64,000 nt of DNA from JAHJDR01 sp964526915 (GTDB taxonomy: Bacteria > UBA10199 > JADGCS01): assembly GCA_964526915.1 (NCBI GenBank), contig CAZGMS010000148.1:1-64000 (forward strand), written 5' to 3'. This document shows positions 52,395 through 60,122 of this stretch, one piece after another. Under the pieces are notes generated by a model. The model ran no database searches and had not been told where the DNA came from. It worked only from the letters and a program-made list of their open reading frames with translations. Both the position numbers and the translations under genes were made by a program. Position 1 is the stretch's first letter, and each line of letters opens with the position of its first letter.

Positions 52395-54122
52395 TTGGCA
52401 GAATTGACCGTCTACCAAAAAAACAAAAAATTTTTTTGTGTCCCCTTGGATTCAAGCCAGCTCACGATTGGAAGGTCCTCAAAAAACGATCTCATCCTCA
52501 CAGGTGACCAGGTTTCGCGTCATCACGCTGTGATTGAAAAAATGAATACTGTCTTCTGGCTTCGCGACATGTCTACAGCAGGAACTTTCCTCAACGATCA
52601 TAAGCTTGTCGTCCCCACACAGTTGCAACCTGGCAACACAATTGCCATCGCAGATTGGCAACTTGTTTTTGCATCAGACTCATCAGTACAGGCCGCCGAA
52701 ACGGAACGCAAAGAAACACAAATCACCAAGCTCACAGAAGAGCTCCCCGGCGACACAACACAAATTCTTAAATTTGAGCCCGACGCCTTGTTTTACAAGC
52801 AACTCAAGCCCTGTCTGATCATTGAAGATGCCAAAAACGGCAATCGCACCTGTCTGGTCAAAAAAAACCGTTTGGTGGTTGGCTCCGCAAAAAACTGTGA
52901 CATTCTTTTGGATGACGAGTTCGTGTCGAAATACCATGCGGAATTTCGTCTTTCCGATCTGGGGTTTCACGTGGTCGACCTTGATTCAACCAACGGAACG
53001 TTCGTCAACAACTTCAAAATCAAAGAGTGCTATCTCAAGGGCGGCGAGAAAATTGAGTTGGGCAATTCCCGCATCGTCGCTGTGTTCGAAGAGGGTTCCT
53101 CGGTGACCTTGGATCCTTTTCACGATAATCATTTTTGTGGCATTTATGCACAGTCACATTCCATGCGGTTGCTGTTTTCCAAAATTCAAAAAATTGCCGC
53201 TACCGACATGACCACCCTGATCGTTGGAGAAACAGGGTCTGGCAAGGAAATGGTCGCCCGTGCCCTACACGATCTTTCTGACCGTCGTCACAAACCCTAC
53301 TTGGTCATCAACTGCGGAGCCATCACAACCACCCTCATCGAAAGCGAGTTGTTTGGTCACGAAAAAGGGGCCTTTACCGGTGCCGATCAAAGACATCTGG
53401 GTGCCTTTGAACAAGCCAATGCCGGCACTGTGTTTTTGGATGAAATTGGAGAGTTGCCGTTGGAACTCCAATCAAAATTATTGCGCGTCCTGGAATATCA
53501 AACACTCAGACGCGTCGGTGGCAGTCAGGACATTAAAATCAACGTCCGCATCATTGCGGCCACGCATCGTGATTTGCCTTCCCTGGTCGAACACAAAGCC
53601 TTTCGTGAAGACCTTTTTTACAGGCTCTACGTCATTTGTCTCAAGCTTCCTCCCCTGCGAGAAAGAAAAGAGGACATCCCGTTGCTCACAAAGGTCTTTA
53701 TCGACAAATGCTCTCCCGACAAACTTTTGTACCTGGATCAGTCCTCCATCGAAAAACTAAAAAATCATTCCTGGCCTGGCAATGTTCGTGAACTCAAAAA
53801 CACCATCATGCGCGCCATTGCTTTTTGCCAAAGCAACATCATCACAGCCAGTGACATTGAGTTCTTGCTGCCTCACAAGGGGCCTGCTATCGAGATGGCA
53901 GAGAACGCCGATCCGGCGACTGCGCTGCCGCAAACTCGGGAAGAGGTCATGGCCCCTGAGGCACTTCGGGCGCAGGAAAAAAGTCGGATCGAAGGGGTTC
54001 TAAAAACCACAAACCACGATAAAACACGTGCCGCAAAACTATTGGGAATGGGAAGGTCCACCCTGTTTCGAAAAATGAAAAGTCTGGGCATTGCGCTTGA
54101 CGACACCGACAAACAGGAATGA
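52395..54122 (+). CDS. sigma-54 activator with two FHA domains
   Basis: Enhancer-binding protein of 575 aa. FHA domain 1 (about 10-90) has LTIGRSSKNDLIL, SRHHAVIE and LND. FHA domain 2 (about 135-225) has LVVGSAKNCDILLD, SKYHAEF and DSTNGTFVNN. The AAA+ domain has Walker A GETGSGKE, the sigma-54 contact GAFTGA, Walker B GTVFLDEIGE and the arginine finger region. A Fis-type HTH (RAAKLLGMGRSTLFRKMKSL) ends it. The start is TTG at 52395: a perfect AGGAGGT lies 5 bases upstream, while the GTG at 52389 overlaps it. FHA domains imply control by threonine phosphorylation; no kinase is in the window. Confidence 0.93.
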   Translation: MAELTVYQKNKKFFCVPLDSSQLTIGRSSKNDLILTGDQVSRHHAVIEKMNTVFWLRDMSTAGTFLNDHKLVVPTQLQPGNTIAIADWQLVFASDSSVQAAETERKETQITKLTEELPGDTTQILKFEPDALFYKQLKPCLIIEDAKNGNRTCLVKKNRLVVGSAKNCDILLDDEFVSKYHAEFRLSDLGFHVVDLDSTNGTFVNNFKIKECYLKGGEKIELGNSRIVAVFEEGSSVTLDPFHDNHFCGIYAQSHSMRLLFSKIQKIAATDMTTLIVGETGSGKEMVARALHDLSDRRHKPYLVINCGAITTTLIESELFGHEKGAFTGADQRHLGAFEQANAGTVFLDEIGELPLELQSKLLRVLEYQTLRRVGGSQDIKINVRIIAATHRDLPSLVEHKAFREDLFYRLYVICLKLPPLRERKEDIPLLTKVFIDKCSPDKLLYLDQSSIEKLKNHSWPGNVRELKNTIMRAIAFCQSNIITASDIEFLLPHKGPAIEMAENADPATALPQTREEVMAPEALRAQEKSRIEGVLKTTNHDKTRAAKLLGMGRSTLFRKMKSLGIALDDTDKQE

Positions 54123-54165
54123 GTCCGGACACCACCCTTTCAACGGTTTTGCCCAAGAGGAAGAT

Positions 54166-55197
54166 ATGAAAGCCAAGGAACGCCTGATTAACGCCTGCCT
54201 CAACAAAACCGTAGACCGCCCGCCCGTTTGGGTCATGCGCCAAGCCGGACGCTATTTGCCGGAATACCGTTCTCTCAAGGCAAAACACAGCACCAAGCAC
54301 ATGATGACGACACCCAGCATTGCTGCCGAAATCACGACACAACCCGTTTCTATTCTGGGCGTGGATGCCGCCATTCTTTACAGTGATATCCTCATGATCT
54401 GTGACGCCATGGGTCTGGGGTTGCACTTCATCACGGGAGAAGGGCCTCAATTTGATTTTTGTGTGCGAGACTGTGACGCCGTCAATAGACTGCACACCGA
54501 CAACATCAACGAGAAGCTGTCTTTTGTGTTCGAAACGATCAAACTCTGCCACAAGAAACTCCCCAAAGACTTCCCCATCATCGGCTTTGCGGGGGGGCCT
54601 TTCACTGTGGCAGCCTACATGTTTTCGGGAAATCATCAGCTCAATTTTTCGGCCATCAAAAACTTTGCCTGGACGCAGCCGAAGGTTTACGAACAATTGC
54701 TCGACATCATCACGCAACTGACCATCGATTATCTGCTGGCGCAGTCTCGTGCAGGGGTGGCTGTGGTTCAGGTCTTCGACACGTGGGCAGGGCAATTGTC
54801 TTGTGATGATTATGCGCTCTTGGCGAAACCCTTTTCACAAAGAGTCTTTCGTGCCCTGCAAGAGGCCTACGTCCCGTCAATTCATTATGTGCTTAATGGA
54901 TTTCATTTGCTGCCAGAAATGATTCACGTGCCGTCAGACGCGCTGGGCATTGATTGGCGAACCGGCATCGACGTGTGGAAAAAACACTCACACGAAAAAT
55001 TTGCCATTCAGGGCAATTTTGATCCTGATGTGCTGTTAACCACACCCGCTCTGATAGAAGAACGTCTGCAAAAAATGGCCGACTCAGTCAAAAATCCACG
55101 CAAGGGTTTCATTGTGAACTTGGGACATGGTGTGAAGCCAGAAACCCCGGTCAGGAACATGCGGTTCTTTGTGGAGAAGGCAAAGACGTTTTTTTGA
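54166..55197 (+). CDS. hemE: uroporphyrinogen decarboxylase
   Basis: Decarboxylates uroporphyrinogen III to coproporphyrinogen III in heme synthesis. The signature PPVWVMRQAGRYLPEYR contains the substrate-binding Arg residues; GFAGGPFTVAAYMFSG and VQVFDTWAGQLS follow. ATG 54166 with Shine-Dalgarno AGAGGAAG gives 343 aa, the normal size. It lies 43 bp after the FHA activator gene; other hem genes are absent. Confidence 0.96.
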   Translation: MKAKERLINACLNKTVDRPPVWVMRQAGRYLPEYRSLKAKHSTKHMMTTPSIAAEITTQPVSILGVDAAILYSDILMICDAMGLGLHFITGEGPQFDFCVRDCDAVNRLHTDNINEKLSFVFETIKLCHKKLPKDFPIIGFAGGPFTVAAYMFSGNHQLNFSAIKNFAWTQPKVYEQLLDIITQLTIDYLLAQSRAGVAVVQVFDTWAGQLSCDDYALLAKPFSQRVFRALQEAYVPSIHYVLNGFHLLPEMIHVPSDALGIDWRTGIDVWKKHSHEKFAIQGNFDPDVLLTTPALIEERLQKMADSVKNPRKGFIVNLGHGVKPETPVRNMRFFVEKAKTFF

Positions 55198-55216
55198 CAA
55201 CCTGCCAGAAAACACA

Positions 55217-55390
55217 TCACTTCATCTTGGTTTCTTTAAACGCAACGTGTTTGCGCACAACGGGGTCGTATTTATTCATTTTGAGTTTCTCGGTCGTGTT
55301 TTTTTTGTTTTTGATGGTCGTGTAGAAATAGCCCGTATCGGCTGTGCTTTCGAGTTTGATAATTTCTCGCGCTTGAGTCTTTTTTGCCAT
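55217..55390 (-). CDS. rpmG: ribosomal protein L33, zinc-free form
   Basis: A 56-aa basic large-subunit protein (AKKTQAREIIKLESTADTGY, then YDPVVRKHVAFKE). It has no cysteine, so it is the zinc-independent form. ATG 55390 with Shine-Dalgarno AAGGAGAT is chosen over 37 upstream codons that lie in the promoter region. It is convergent with hemE. The usual tRNA-Trp, secE and nusG neighbours are absent. Confidence 0.96.
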   Translation of the reverse strand: MAKKTQAREIIKLESTADTGYFYTTIKNKKNTTEKLKMNKYDPVVRKHVAFKETKMK

Positions 55391-55488
55391 AACATCTCCT
55401 TTTAACACGCCATAGCATCCCACAACACCGGCACATGCCTGGCGCGTAGCGAAGGCGGTTTTTAACGTCGACAATGCAACGGGGCGGC

Positions 55489-55518
55489 TGTATAGCGTCA
55501 ACAGATCAGGAAAGTCAA
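55489..55518 (-). promoter_or_regulatory. putative sigma-70 promoter of rpmG
   Basis: On the minus strand, TTGACT (55513-55518) is separated by 18 bases from TATACA (55489-55494). Transcription would start near 55482, about 90 bases before the rpmG ATG. No other promoter-like pair is obvious in the 230-bp gap between rpmG and the next gene. Confidence 0.55.
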
Positions 55519-55620
55519 TTCAAGGGAATATCGTGTATCATTTCATGCGAGTATCCCTATGCCACAATAACAGACTGTACCAAAACCTGTTTTAACAAAT
55601 CTTTTGGATAGGTTTTTTAT

Positions 55621-56631
55621 ATGGTGAAGCTCATATCGCACTTACTCGTTGCCCTCGTTTTTTTCGTAGCGCTTGTCGGTGCCGTTGTCTATTACGCCTG
55701 GTTACCAACTGGCACCATGACAATTCATAACGAAATCGTTTCGCAAGATCCCCTCTCTTTAAAAAAACCCGATCAACGCATCAAGCAGCTGACAGTTGTC
55801 ACATACAACATCGGCTACGCCTATGGTCTGGAGAACAATAAAGGGGGACGGCTGACCAAAAGCGATGTCACGCGTAACCTGTTACAAATGATCGACGCTT
55901 TGCGACAGTCAAATCCTGATATTTTATTTTTGCAAGAAGTGGATTTTCACTCTCGACGCACGTATGACATCAATCAAGCCGTACTCATCGCCAACGCCCT
56001 CAACATGCCTTACTCAGCACACAGCCTCACTTGGGACCACACATACCTCCCGTGGCCTTTTTGGCCAATCTCCTCACACTATGGCCGGGTGGTTTCGGGT
56101 CAAGTGGTCATGAGCCGATTTCCCATCGTGAGCCAGGACGTTCTTGTCTTCGATAAACCTCAAAGCAATCCTTTTTGGTACAATTGGTTTTATCTTGATC
56201 GCGTTGTGCAAAAAATCACCCTGCTCATCAACAATCAACGATATTCTGTCTTTCATGTTCATCTGGAGGCGTTCGACGAGAAGGCGCGCCAACAACAAAC
56301 CGCACGGCTATCCCGTTGGGTATCAGAAAATCGGGAAACCGCGTTGCTGGCGGCCGGTGATTTTAACAGCACGACTAACATTGGTCCCTCGTTGTCAATT
56401 AGGGAGGCAAACGAGTTGCTGGCCTCAAAAGTTTTTTTAAAAACCCTCGAAAAGGAAACCCTTTTAACAAACGCCGAAACGGCCAACCTGCTCACCTACC
56501 CCAGCGACCTACCTCAAATGAAACTGGATCACATTTTTTATTCCTCCAAACTCAAGCCTGTAAAAACGACTGTCCTGAATTCAAACGCAAGTGACCACGC
56601 CGCCGTCTTGTCCACATTCAAACTAAAATAG
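55621..56631 (+). CDS. endonuclease/exonuclease/phosphatase (EEP) family protein
   Basis: A 336-aa protein with an N-terminal signal anchor (LLVALVFFVALVGAVVYYAWL) and a periplasmic EEP domain. Motifs are LTVVTYNIGYAYG, DILFLQEVDF (metal-binding Glu), FHVHLEAFD, AAGDFNSTTNI and KLDHIFYSS, ending SNASDHAAVLSTF (catalytic His). The family includes phosphodiesterases and nucleases acting on lipids or nucleic acid; the substrate is not clear. ATG 55621 follows GGATAGG. Confidence 0.87.
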   Translation: MVKLISHLLVALVFFVALVGAVVYYAWLPTGTMTIHNEIVSQDPLSLKKPDQRIKQLTVVTYNIGYAYGLENNKGGRLTKSDVTRNLLQMIDALRQSNPDILFLQEVDFHSRRTYDINQAVLIANALNMPYSAHSLTWDHTYLPWPFWPISSHYGRVVSGQVVMSRFPIVSQDVLVFDKPQSNPFWYNWFYLDRVVQKITLLINNQRYSVFHVHLEAFDEKARQQQTARLSRWVSENRETALLAAGDFNSTTNIGPSLSIREANELLASKVFLKTLEKETLLTNAETANLLTYPSDLPQMKLDHIFYSSKLKPVKTTVLNSNASDHAAVLSTFKLK

Positions 56632-56682
56632 CATGATAATTTTTTCTGAGAATATTTTGACACCACATTCAAAACAACAGCC

Positions 56683-56840
56683 TGTGGATAAGGCACAAAC
56701 TACTTTATTATGAATTACGCGCTGTTACAAAACATTGTCCACAACCACAGACAAGCTTGCTTTGACCACACAATAACCAAGTCGACTCAAGGAGTTAGGC
56801 TTGGAGGCTTTGCCATACACAACAACGCTTCTGTGGATAA
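56683..56840. other. DnaA-box-like sites in a 399-bp gene-free region
   Basis: Two perfect TGTGGATAA sequences (complement TTATCCACA) lie at 56683-56691 and 56832-56840. TTGTCCACA, one mismatch in the opposite orientation, is at 56735-56743, and a weaker TTGACCACA is at 56762. AT-rich stretches (TACTTTATTATGAATTA and GTTTTTTGTAATGTTTTTTC) are adjacent. This could be a DnaA-binding regulatory locus or an origin. No dnaA or gidA gene is near; hemE is 1.5 kb away. Apart from the hairpin at 56967, nothing else is seen in the gap 56632-57030. Confidence 0.35.
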
Positions 56841-56966
56841 GTTTTTTGTAATGTTTTTTCCTCAATGATTCCGAGAATGAAAAAAATGTCATTTTTTTTT
56901 GTTGTCTCTGAGAAGAAAAAAACATTTAATGGGCCATGGCATAGCGCCAGATAAAGATTGACAGAG

Positions 56967-57028
56967 CACAAAGACCCGGCGTCGGTAGGGGCACTTATGA
57001 AGCGCCCTTACAGGCCCGGGCCTTTGTG
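56967..57028. repeat. nested long hairpin (REP-like or terminator)
   Basis: The outer stem CACAAAGACCCGG pairs with CCGGGCCTTTGTG with one mismatch (56967 to 57028). It encloses an inner stem GTAGGGGC / GCGCCCTTAC with a small loop. On the plus strand it is followed by TTTT. It lies 3 bp from the comM stop codon on the other strand. A GTAGGGGC core is also typical of dispersed REP elements. Confidence 0.6.
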
Positions 57029-57030
57029 TT

Positions 57031-58578
57031 TTAAAACGCATTGTTTCCCGCCATGCGGTCAAAACTGCGGTATTGAATCGCCTCCAACAGATGATCCATT
57101 TTTATTGCCTCACTTTCTTCCAGATCGGCAATCGTCCGCGAAACCTTGAGAATCCGGCTAATCGCCCTTGCGGACAAATGAAATTTTTCCATGGATGACT
57201 TTAGGATTTTTTCGCCAGCGACATCCAACTCACAGTGTTTTTCGATGAGCTTGGTTGTCATCTGTGAATTCAAATAAAGGTCGCTTCCCAGAAAACGTTT
57301 TCTTTGAATCCCCCGCACTTTTGTAATGCGCTTGGCCACAACACATGAGGTTTCAACATTGTTGTTGCGTCGCCTCATATCCTCATAAGCCACGGGTGGT
57401 ACATCTACATGAAGATCAATCCGGTCCAGTAACGGTCCGGAAAGTTTGGCTCGGTAGCGTTGTACCTGCTGTGGCGTGCAGGAACATCCAATTTTGGGGT
57501 GTCCCAAATACCCACAGGGACAAGGGTTGCAGGAGGCCACCAATATGAAACGTGCCGGATATGTTAAACTCGCAGCGGAACGCGAGATGCAAACCTCGTG
57601 GCTTTCTAATGGTTGCCTCAGCAACTCAAGAACATTTTTTTGAAACTCAGGCAGTTCGTCCAAAAATAGTACCCCATTATGGGCTAGGCTCACCTCTCCG
57701 GGACGAGGGAATGTGCCCCCTCCAATCAACCCCGCATTGGATACGGAATGATGGGGATCCCTAAAAGGTCTTTGTGACAGCAACTGGTGTTTTCTTTTGA
57801 GAAGCCCCATCACACTGTATATTTTCGATGTCTCCAGAGATTCCTCAAATGTGAGTGGAGGCAGAATGGTGGGAATCCGAGAGGCCAACATCGTTTTGCC
57901 TGATCCTGGGGGACCACTCAACATGATATTATGGCCACCACCAGCGGCCACCTCGATAGCCCTCTTGGCCTGGTATTGACCGTATATGTCGGAAAAATCC
58001 CTGCTCCAGGCTCGCGGGAGTGTTTCTTCGAATTCATTATTGGGTTCCGTCTTTTCTATCTTGAATTGGCCCGTGAGAAAACCCACAACCTCACTCAAAT
58101 GAGCAAACCCAAGTACATTCAGGCCTTTGACCATGCCCGCTTCTCCCTGATTTTCCTTTGGTAAGATGATGTTGCTTATCTTAAGATCTCTCGCCAGTAT
58201 GGCCATCGGCAACACTCCTTTTATTGGTCTGAGGTCTCCTGTCAGACTCATCTCTCCAATAAAAAGAGAATCATTAATAAGCTTGGTGTGCAAATTACCC
58301 GAAGCCGCCATCAACCCTATGGCAATGGGCAAATCGAAAGCAGTACCATCCTTTTTTGTGTCGGCTGGTGCCAGATTGATTGTGACACGACGAAAAATAA
58401 AATCGTAACCCGCATTGCGTATAGCGGCTATCACCCTATCCTTGCTTTCTTTGACCGCTGAATCAGCAAGTCCCACTGTGCTCCATTGAGGCAATTGCGA
58501 CATACGAATATCGACCTCAACATTAATAAGATAGGCCTCAACCCCAAACAACCCCGCACTGAAAATTCTTGCAAACAT
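57031..58578 (-). CDS. comM: YifB/ComM-family magnesium-chelatase-like AAA+ helicase
   Basis: A 515-aa protein with an N-terminal Lon-substrate-like domain (SAGLFGVEAYLINVEVDI). The AAA+ core has Walker A SGPPGSGKTMLASRIP and LFLDELPEF (Walker B). A zinc-type Cys motif is CNPCPCGYLGHPKIGCSC, and the C-terminal Mg_chelatase_C domain ends ARAISRILKVSRTIADLE. Homologues act as branch-migration helicases in natural transformation. ATG 58578 with GGGAG upstream is chosen. Confidence 0.94.
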   Translation of the reverse strand: MFARIFSAGLFGVEAYLINVEVDIRMSQLPQWSTVGLADSAVKESKDRVIAAIRNAGYDFIFRRVTINLAPADTKKDGTAFDLPIAIGLMAASGNLHTKLINDSLFIGEMSLTGDLRPIKGVLPMAILARDLKISNIILPKENQGEAGMVKGLNVLGFAHLSEVVGFLTGQFKIEKTEPNNEFEETLPRAWSRDFSDIYGQYQAKRAIEVAAGGGHNIMLSGPPGSGKTMLASRIPTILPPLTFEESLETSKIYSVMGLLKRKHQLLSQRPFRDPHHSVSNAGLIGGGTFPRPGEVSLAHNGVLFLDELPEFQKNVLELLRQPLESHEVCISRSAASLTYPARFILVASCNPCPCGYLGHPKIGCSCTPQQVQRYRAKLSGPLLDRIDLHVDVPPVAYEDMRRRNNNVETSCVVAKRITKVRGIQRKRFLGSDLYLNSQMTTKLIEKHCELDVAGEKILKSSMEKFHLSARAISRILKVSRTIADLEESEAIKMDHLLEAIQYRSFDRMAGNNAF

Positions 58579-58690
58579 AATCGCTCCCATTCCGTGTTAC
58601 CGTTTTCCATTCAATTTTCATGCCAAAGGCTTCATGTTTTAGTGTTCGATTATCACTTGCTATTTTTTTTATCTCTCACAATAAAGATCG

Positions 58691-58712
58691 TGCGTCCCGT
58701 CCGTGGGACGCA
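58691..58712. repeat. inverted repeat TGCGTCCC...GGGACGCA
   Basis: A perfect 8-bp stem with a 6-base loop (GTCCGT). It is followed by further GGGAC words at 58717 and about 58752. It lies in the 337-bp gap between comM and tRNA-Ala. The rest of that gap shows no gene; it holds this element, short T-runs and the palindrome at 58892. It could be an operator for comM or an uncharacterised hairpin. Confidence 0.5.
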
Positions 58713-58891
58713 TTGTGGGACGAATAGAGAGTTTGAGTGGGATTTGCAGCGGGACTTTTTGGCCAAATTTGACCTTTTGTAAACTGTGTGCTAACCGGCC
58801 TCTCCAATTTTTGGTTGTTCTTTTTTTACATCCGCTAGGTAGCAGGTGGGTGAGGGGGCGACACAAGAAAATGGAAATTAGAAAATAGAGG

Positions 58892-58915
58892 GAAAATTTG
58901 CTACCGCAAATTTTC
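58892..58915. repeat. perfect palindrome abutting tRNA-Ala
   Basis: GAAAATTTGC and GCAAATTTTC form a perfect 10-bp stem with loop TACC. The right arm ends one base before the tRNA 5' nucleotide. There is no following T-tract on either strand. It could be a processing or recombination-related structure, or an operator at the tRNA promoter. Confidence 0.6.
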
Positions 58916-58988
58916 GGGGATGTAGCTCAATTGGTAGAGCGCTTGAATGGCATTCAAGAGGTAGTCGGTTCGATCCCGATCATCTCCA
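58916..58988 (+). tRNA. tRNA-Ala (anticodon GGC)
   Basis: Cloverleaf of 73 bases: acceptor GGGGATG / CATCTCC with the alanine identity pair G3:U70, D arm GCTC/GAGC, and anticodon stem CTTGA/TCAAG around loop ATGGCAT. The T arm is GTCGG TTCGATC CCGAT and the discriminator base is A. CCA is not encoded. This is the only tRNA recognised in the window. Confidence 0.96.
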
Positions 58989-58998
58989 CGAAAAATGG

Positions 58999-59058
58999 CT
59001 CGCGTTAGCGAGACATTTTGAGTGAGCCCCGCGATGAGCGAAGCGAATTTTGCGGGGC
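58999..59058 (+). terminator. two hairpins downstream of tRNA-Ala
   Basis: CTCGC-GTTA-GCGAG (58999-59012) followed by ACATTTT is a plausible weak terminator for the tRNA. A second stem, GCCCCGC ... GCGGGGC (59026-59032 with 59052-59058), follows directly and encloses ATGAGCGAAGCGAA, a word common in REP-like elements. Confidence 0.45.
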
Positions 59059-59158
59059 CAGACTCGCTCGCCATCTCGTGGCAAGCCGCAACTGTTGCAC
59101 ACCAACTATCACTGGCAATTTGGCAGGACATGAATTATACGCCCCATGGGGTAACGAT

Positions 59159-59323
59159 GTGAAAAAGTACGACAAAAACGTAAAGGCCATTCAGGATATG
59201 TTAAAAAAAAATGGCGTCAAGATGTCTGCCATCGAAATTCGGGAGCTCATGAAGACCAATGGACTTTCTGCCGATGAAGACAAAATAAAATCCTATGTCC
59301 GCCAACTTCGCCGCGGCTATTGA
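59159..59323 (+). CDS. small basic hypothetical protein
   Basis: A 54-aa ORF with GTG start at 59159, encoding KKYDKNVKAIQDMLKKNG, then a helical part (MSAIEIRELMKTNGLSADEDKIKSYVRQLRRGY, in one run of helices). It overlaps the next gene by 29 bases and has GGGGTAAC upstream. The frame stays open to 59018, but those upstream codons look non-coding. It could be a real small DNA- or RNA-binding protein; evidence is limited to composition and helical pattern. Confidence 0.4.
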   Translation: MKKYDKNVKAIQDMLKKNGVKMSAIEIRELMKTNGLSADEDKIKSYVRQLRRGY

Positions 59324-60122
59324 TTTCCCTATCCACAACACAGACCCTTCTCCCTCCGGGTCTATCGTGCTGGACGGCCAAACAGTGAATTTTTGCATTC
59401 GGCAAAACAAACGCCTTCGGAGAACACGACTCCTTATCTCACCAGAACTTGGCGTGATCATCGAATCAAAGAAACATATTTCCGTCAGCGCGGCACAACA
59501 ACTCGTCTTGTGCAAACAAGCCTGGCTAGTCAAAAACCTCGAAATCACCAACAATCGACGCGAACGTTTTGTCGCCCTCAAAAAGCTCCCAAACAGCACC
59601 CTCGTCTTCGGACAAGAAAAGATCATCGTCATCAAAACGGGCCTGCCACAGCAATGCGTCATGGAAACAGCGACACAGATCCTGCTTGGGTTTGCCGATC
59701 ACCAGATCACAACCACACGCCTCAACAAGATCCTCTCAAATTGGTTGAAAGAAAAGGCCCGGAACTATCTCCCCACCAGGCTCCGTCACCTGAACCGACA
59801 GTTCTTCCCTGTCCACAAAAGCTGTGTGCGTGACCAAAAATCTCTGTGGGGATCCTGTAACTCAAAACACCATCTCAATTTGTCCTGGCGACTGGTCATG
59901 GCCCCCGTTCATGCCAGTGACTACATTCTGGTCCACGAGTTGTGTCACACGCAACACCTCAACCACTCAAAGTCCTTCTGGGCTCTGGTGCAAACACTCT
60001 TTCCGCAATACCAAAAAGCGGAGCAATGGTTCAAGGATTACGGTTTTGTGTTGCATTCCCTGCCTGAGAGCGCATTTCTCACTGTACTCGGTAAGCAATG
60101 CGGGCTAAAGGGCGTCTCATGA
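59295..60122 (+). CDS. YgjP/SprT-like zinc metallopeptidase (DUF45)
   Basis: A 275-aa DUF45 protein. The zinc site is VHELCHTQHLNHSKSFW with HELCH starting at residue 214. The preceding WGSCNSKHHLNLSWRLVMAP is the family signature. The N-terminal half is beta-rich (VNFCIRQNKRLRRTRLLI). Role in bacteria is not well defined; the fold is that of wss1/SprT proteases. Its stop overlaps the speA start as ATGA, an unusual partner for an arginine decarboxylase. Confidence 0.87.
   Translation: MSANFAAAIDFPIHNTDPSPSGSIVLDGQTVNFCIRQNKRLRRTRLLISPELGVIIESKKHISVSAAQQLVLCKQAWLVKNLEITNNRRERFVALKKLPNSTLVFGQEKIIVIKTGLPQQCVMETATQILLGFADHQITTTRLNKILSNWLKEKARNYLPTRLRHLNRQFFPVHKSCVRDQKSLWGSCNSKHHLNLSWRLVMAPVHASDYILVHELCHTQHLNHSKSFWALVQTLFPQYQKAEQWFKDYGFVLHSLPESAFLTVLGKQCGLKGVS

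Noticed and set aside
58901..59131. Minus-strand ORF of 76 codons across the tRNA-Ala gene
   Set aside because: It is the antisense reading of a clear tRNA and its flanks; no start signal or domain supports it.
59018..59158. N-terminal part of the open frame before the small ORF at 59159
   Set aside because: It crosses hairpins downstream of the tRNA and has no coding character; only the part from GTG 59159 may be real.
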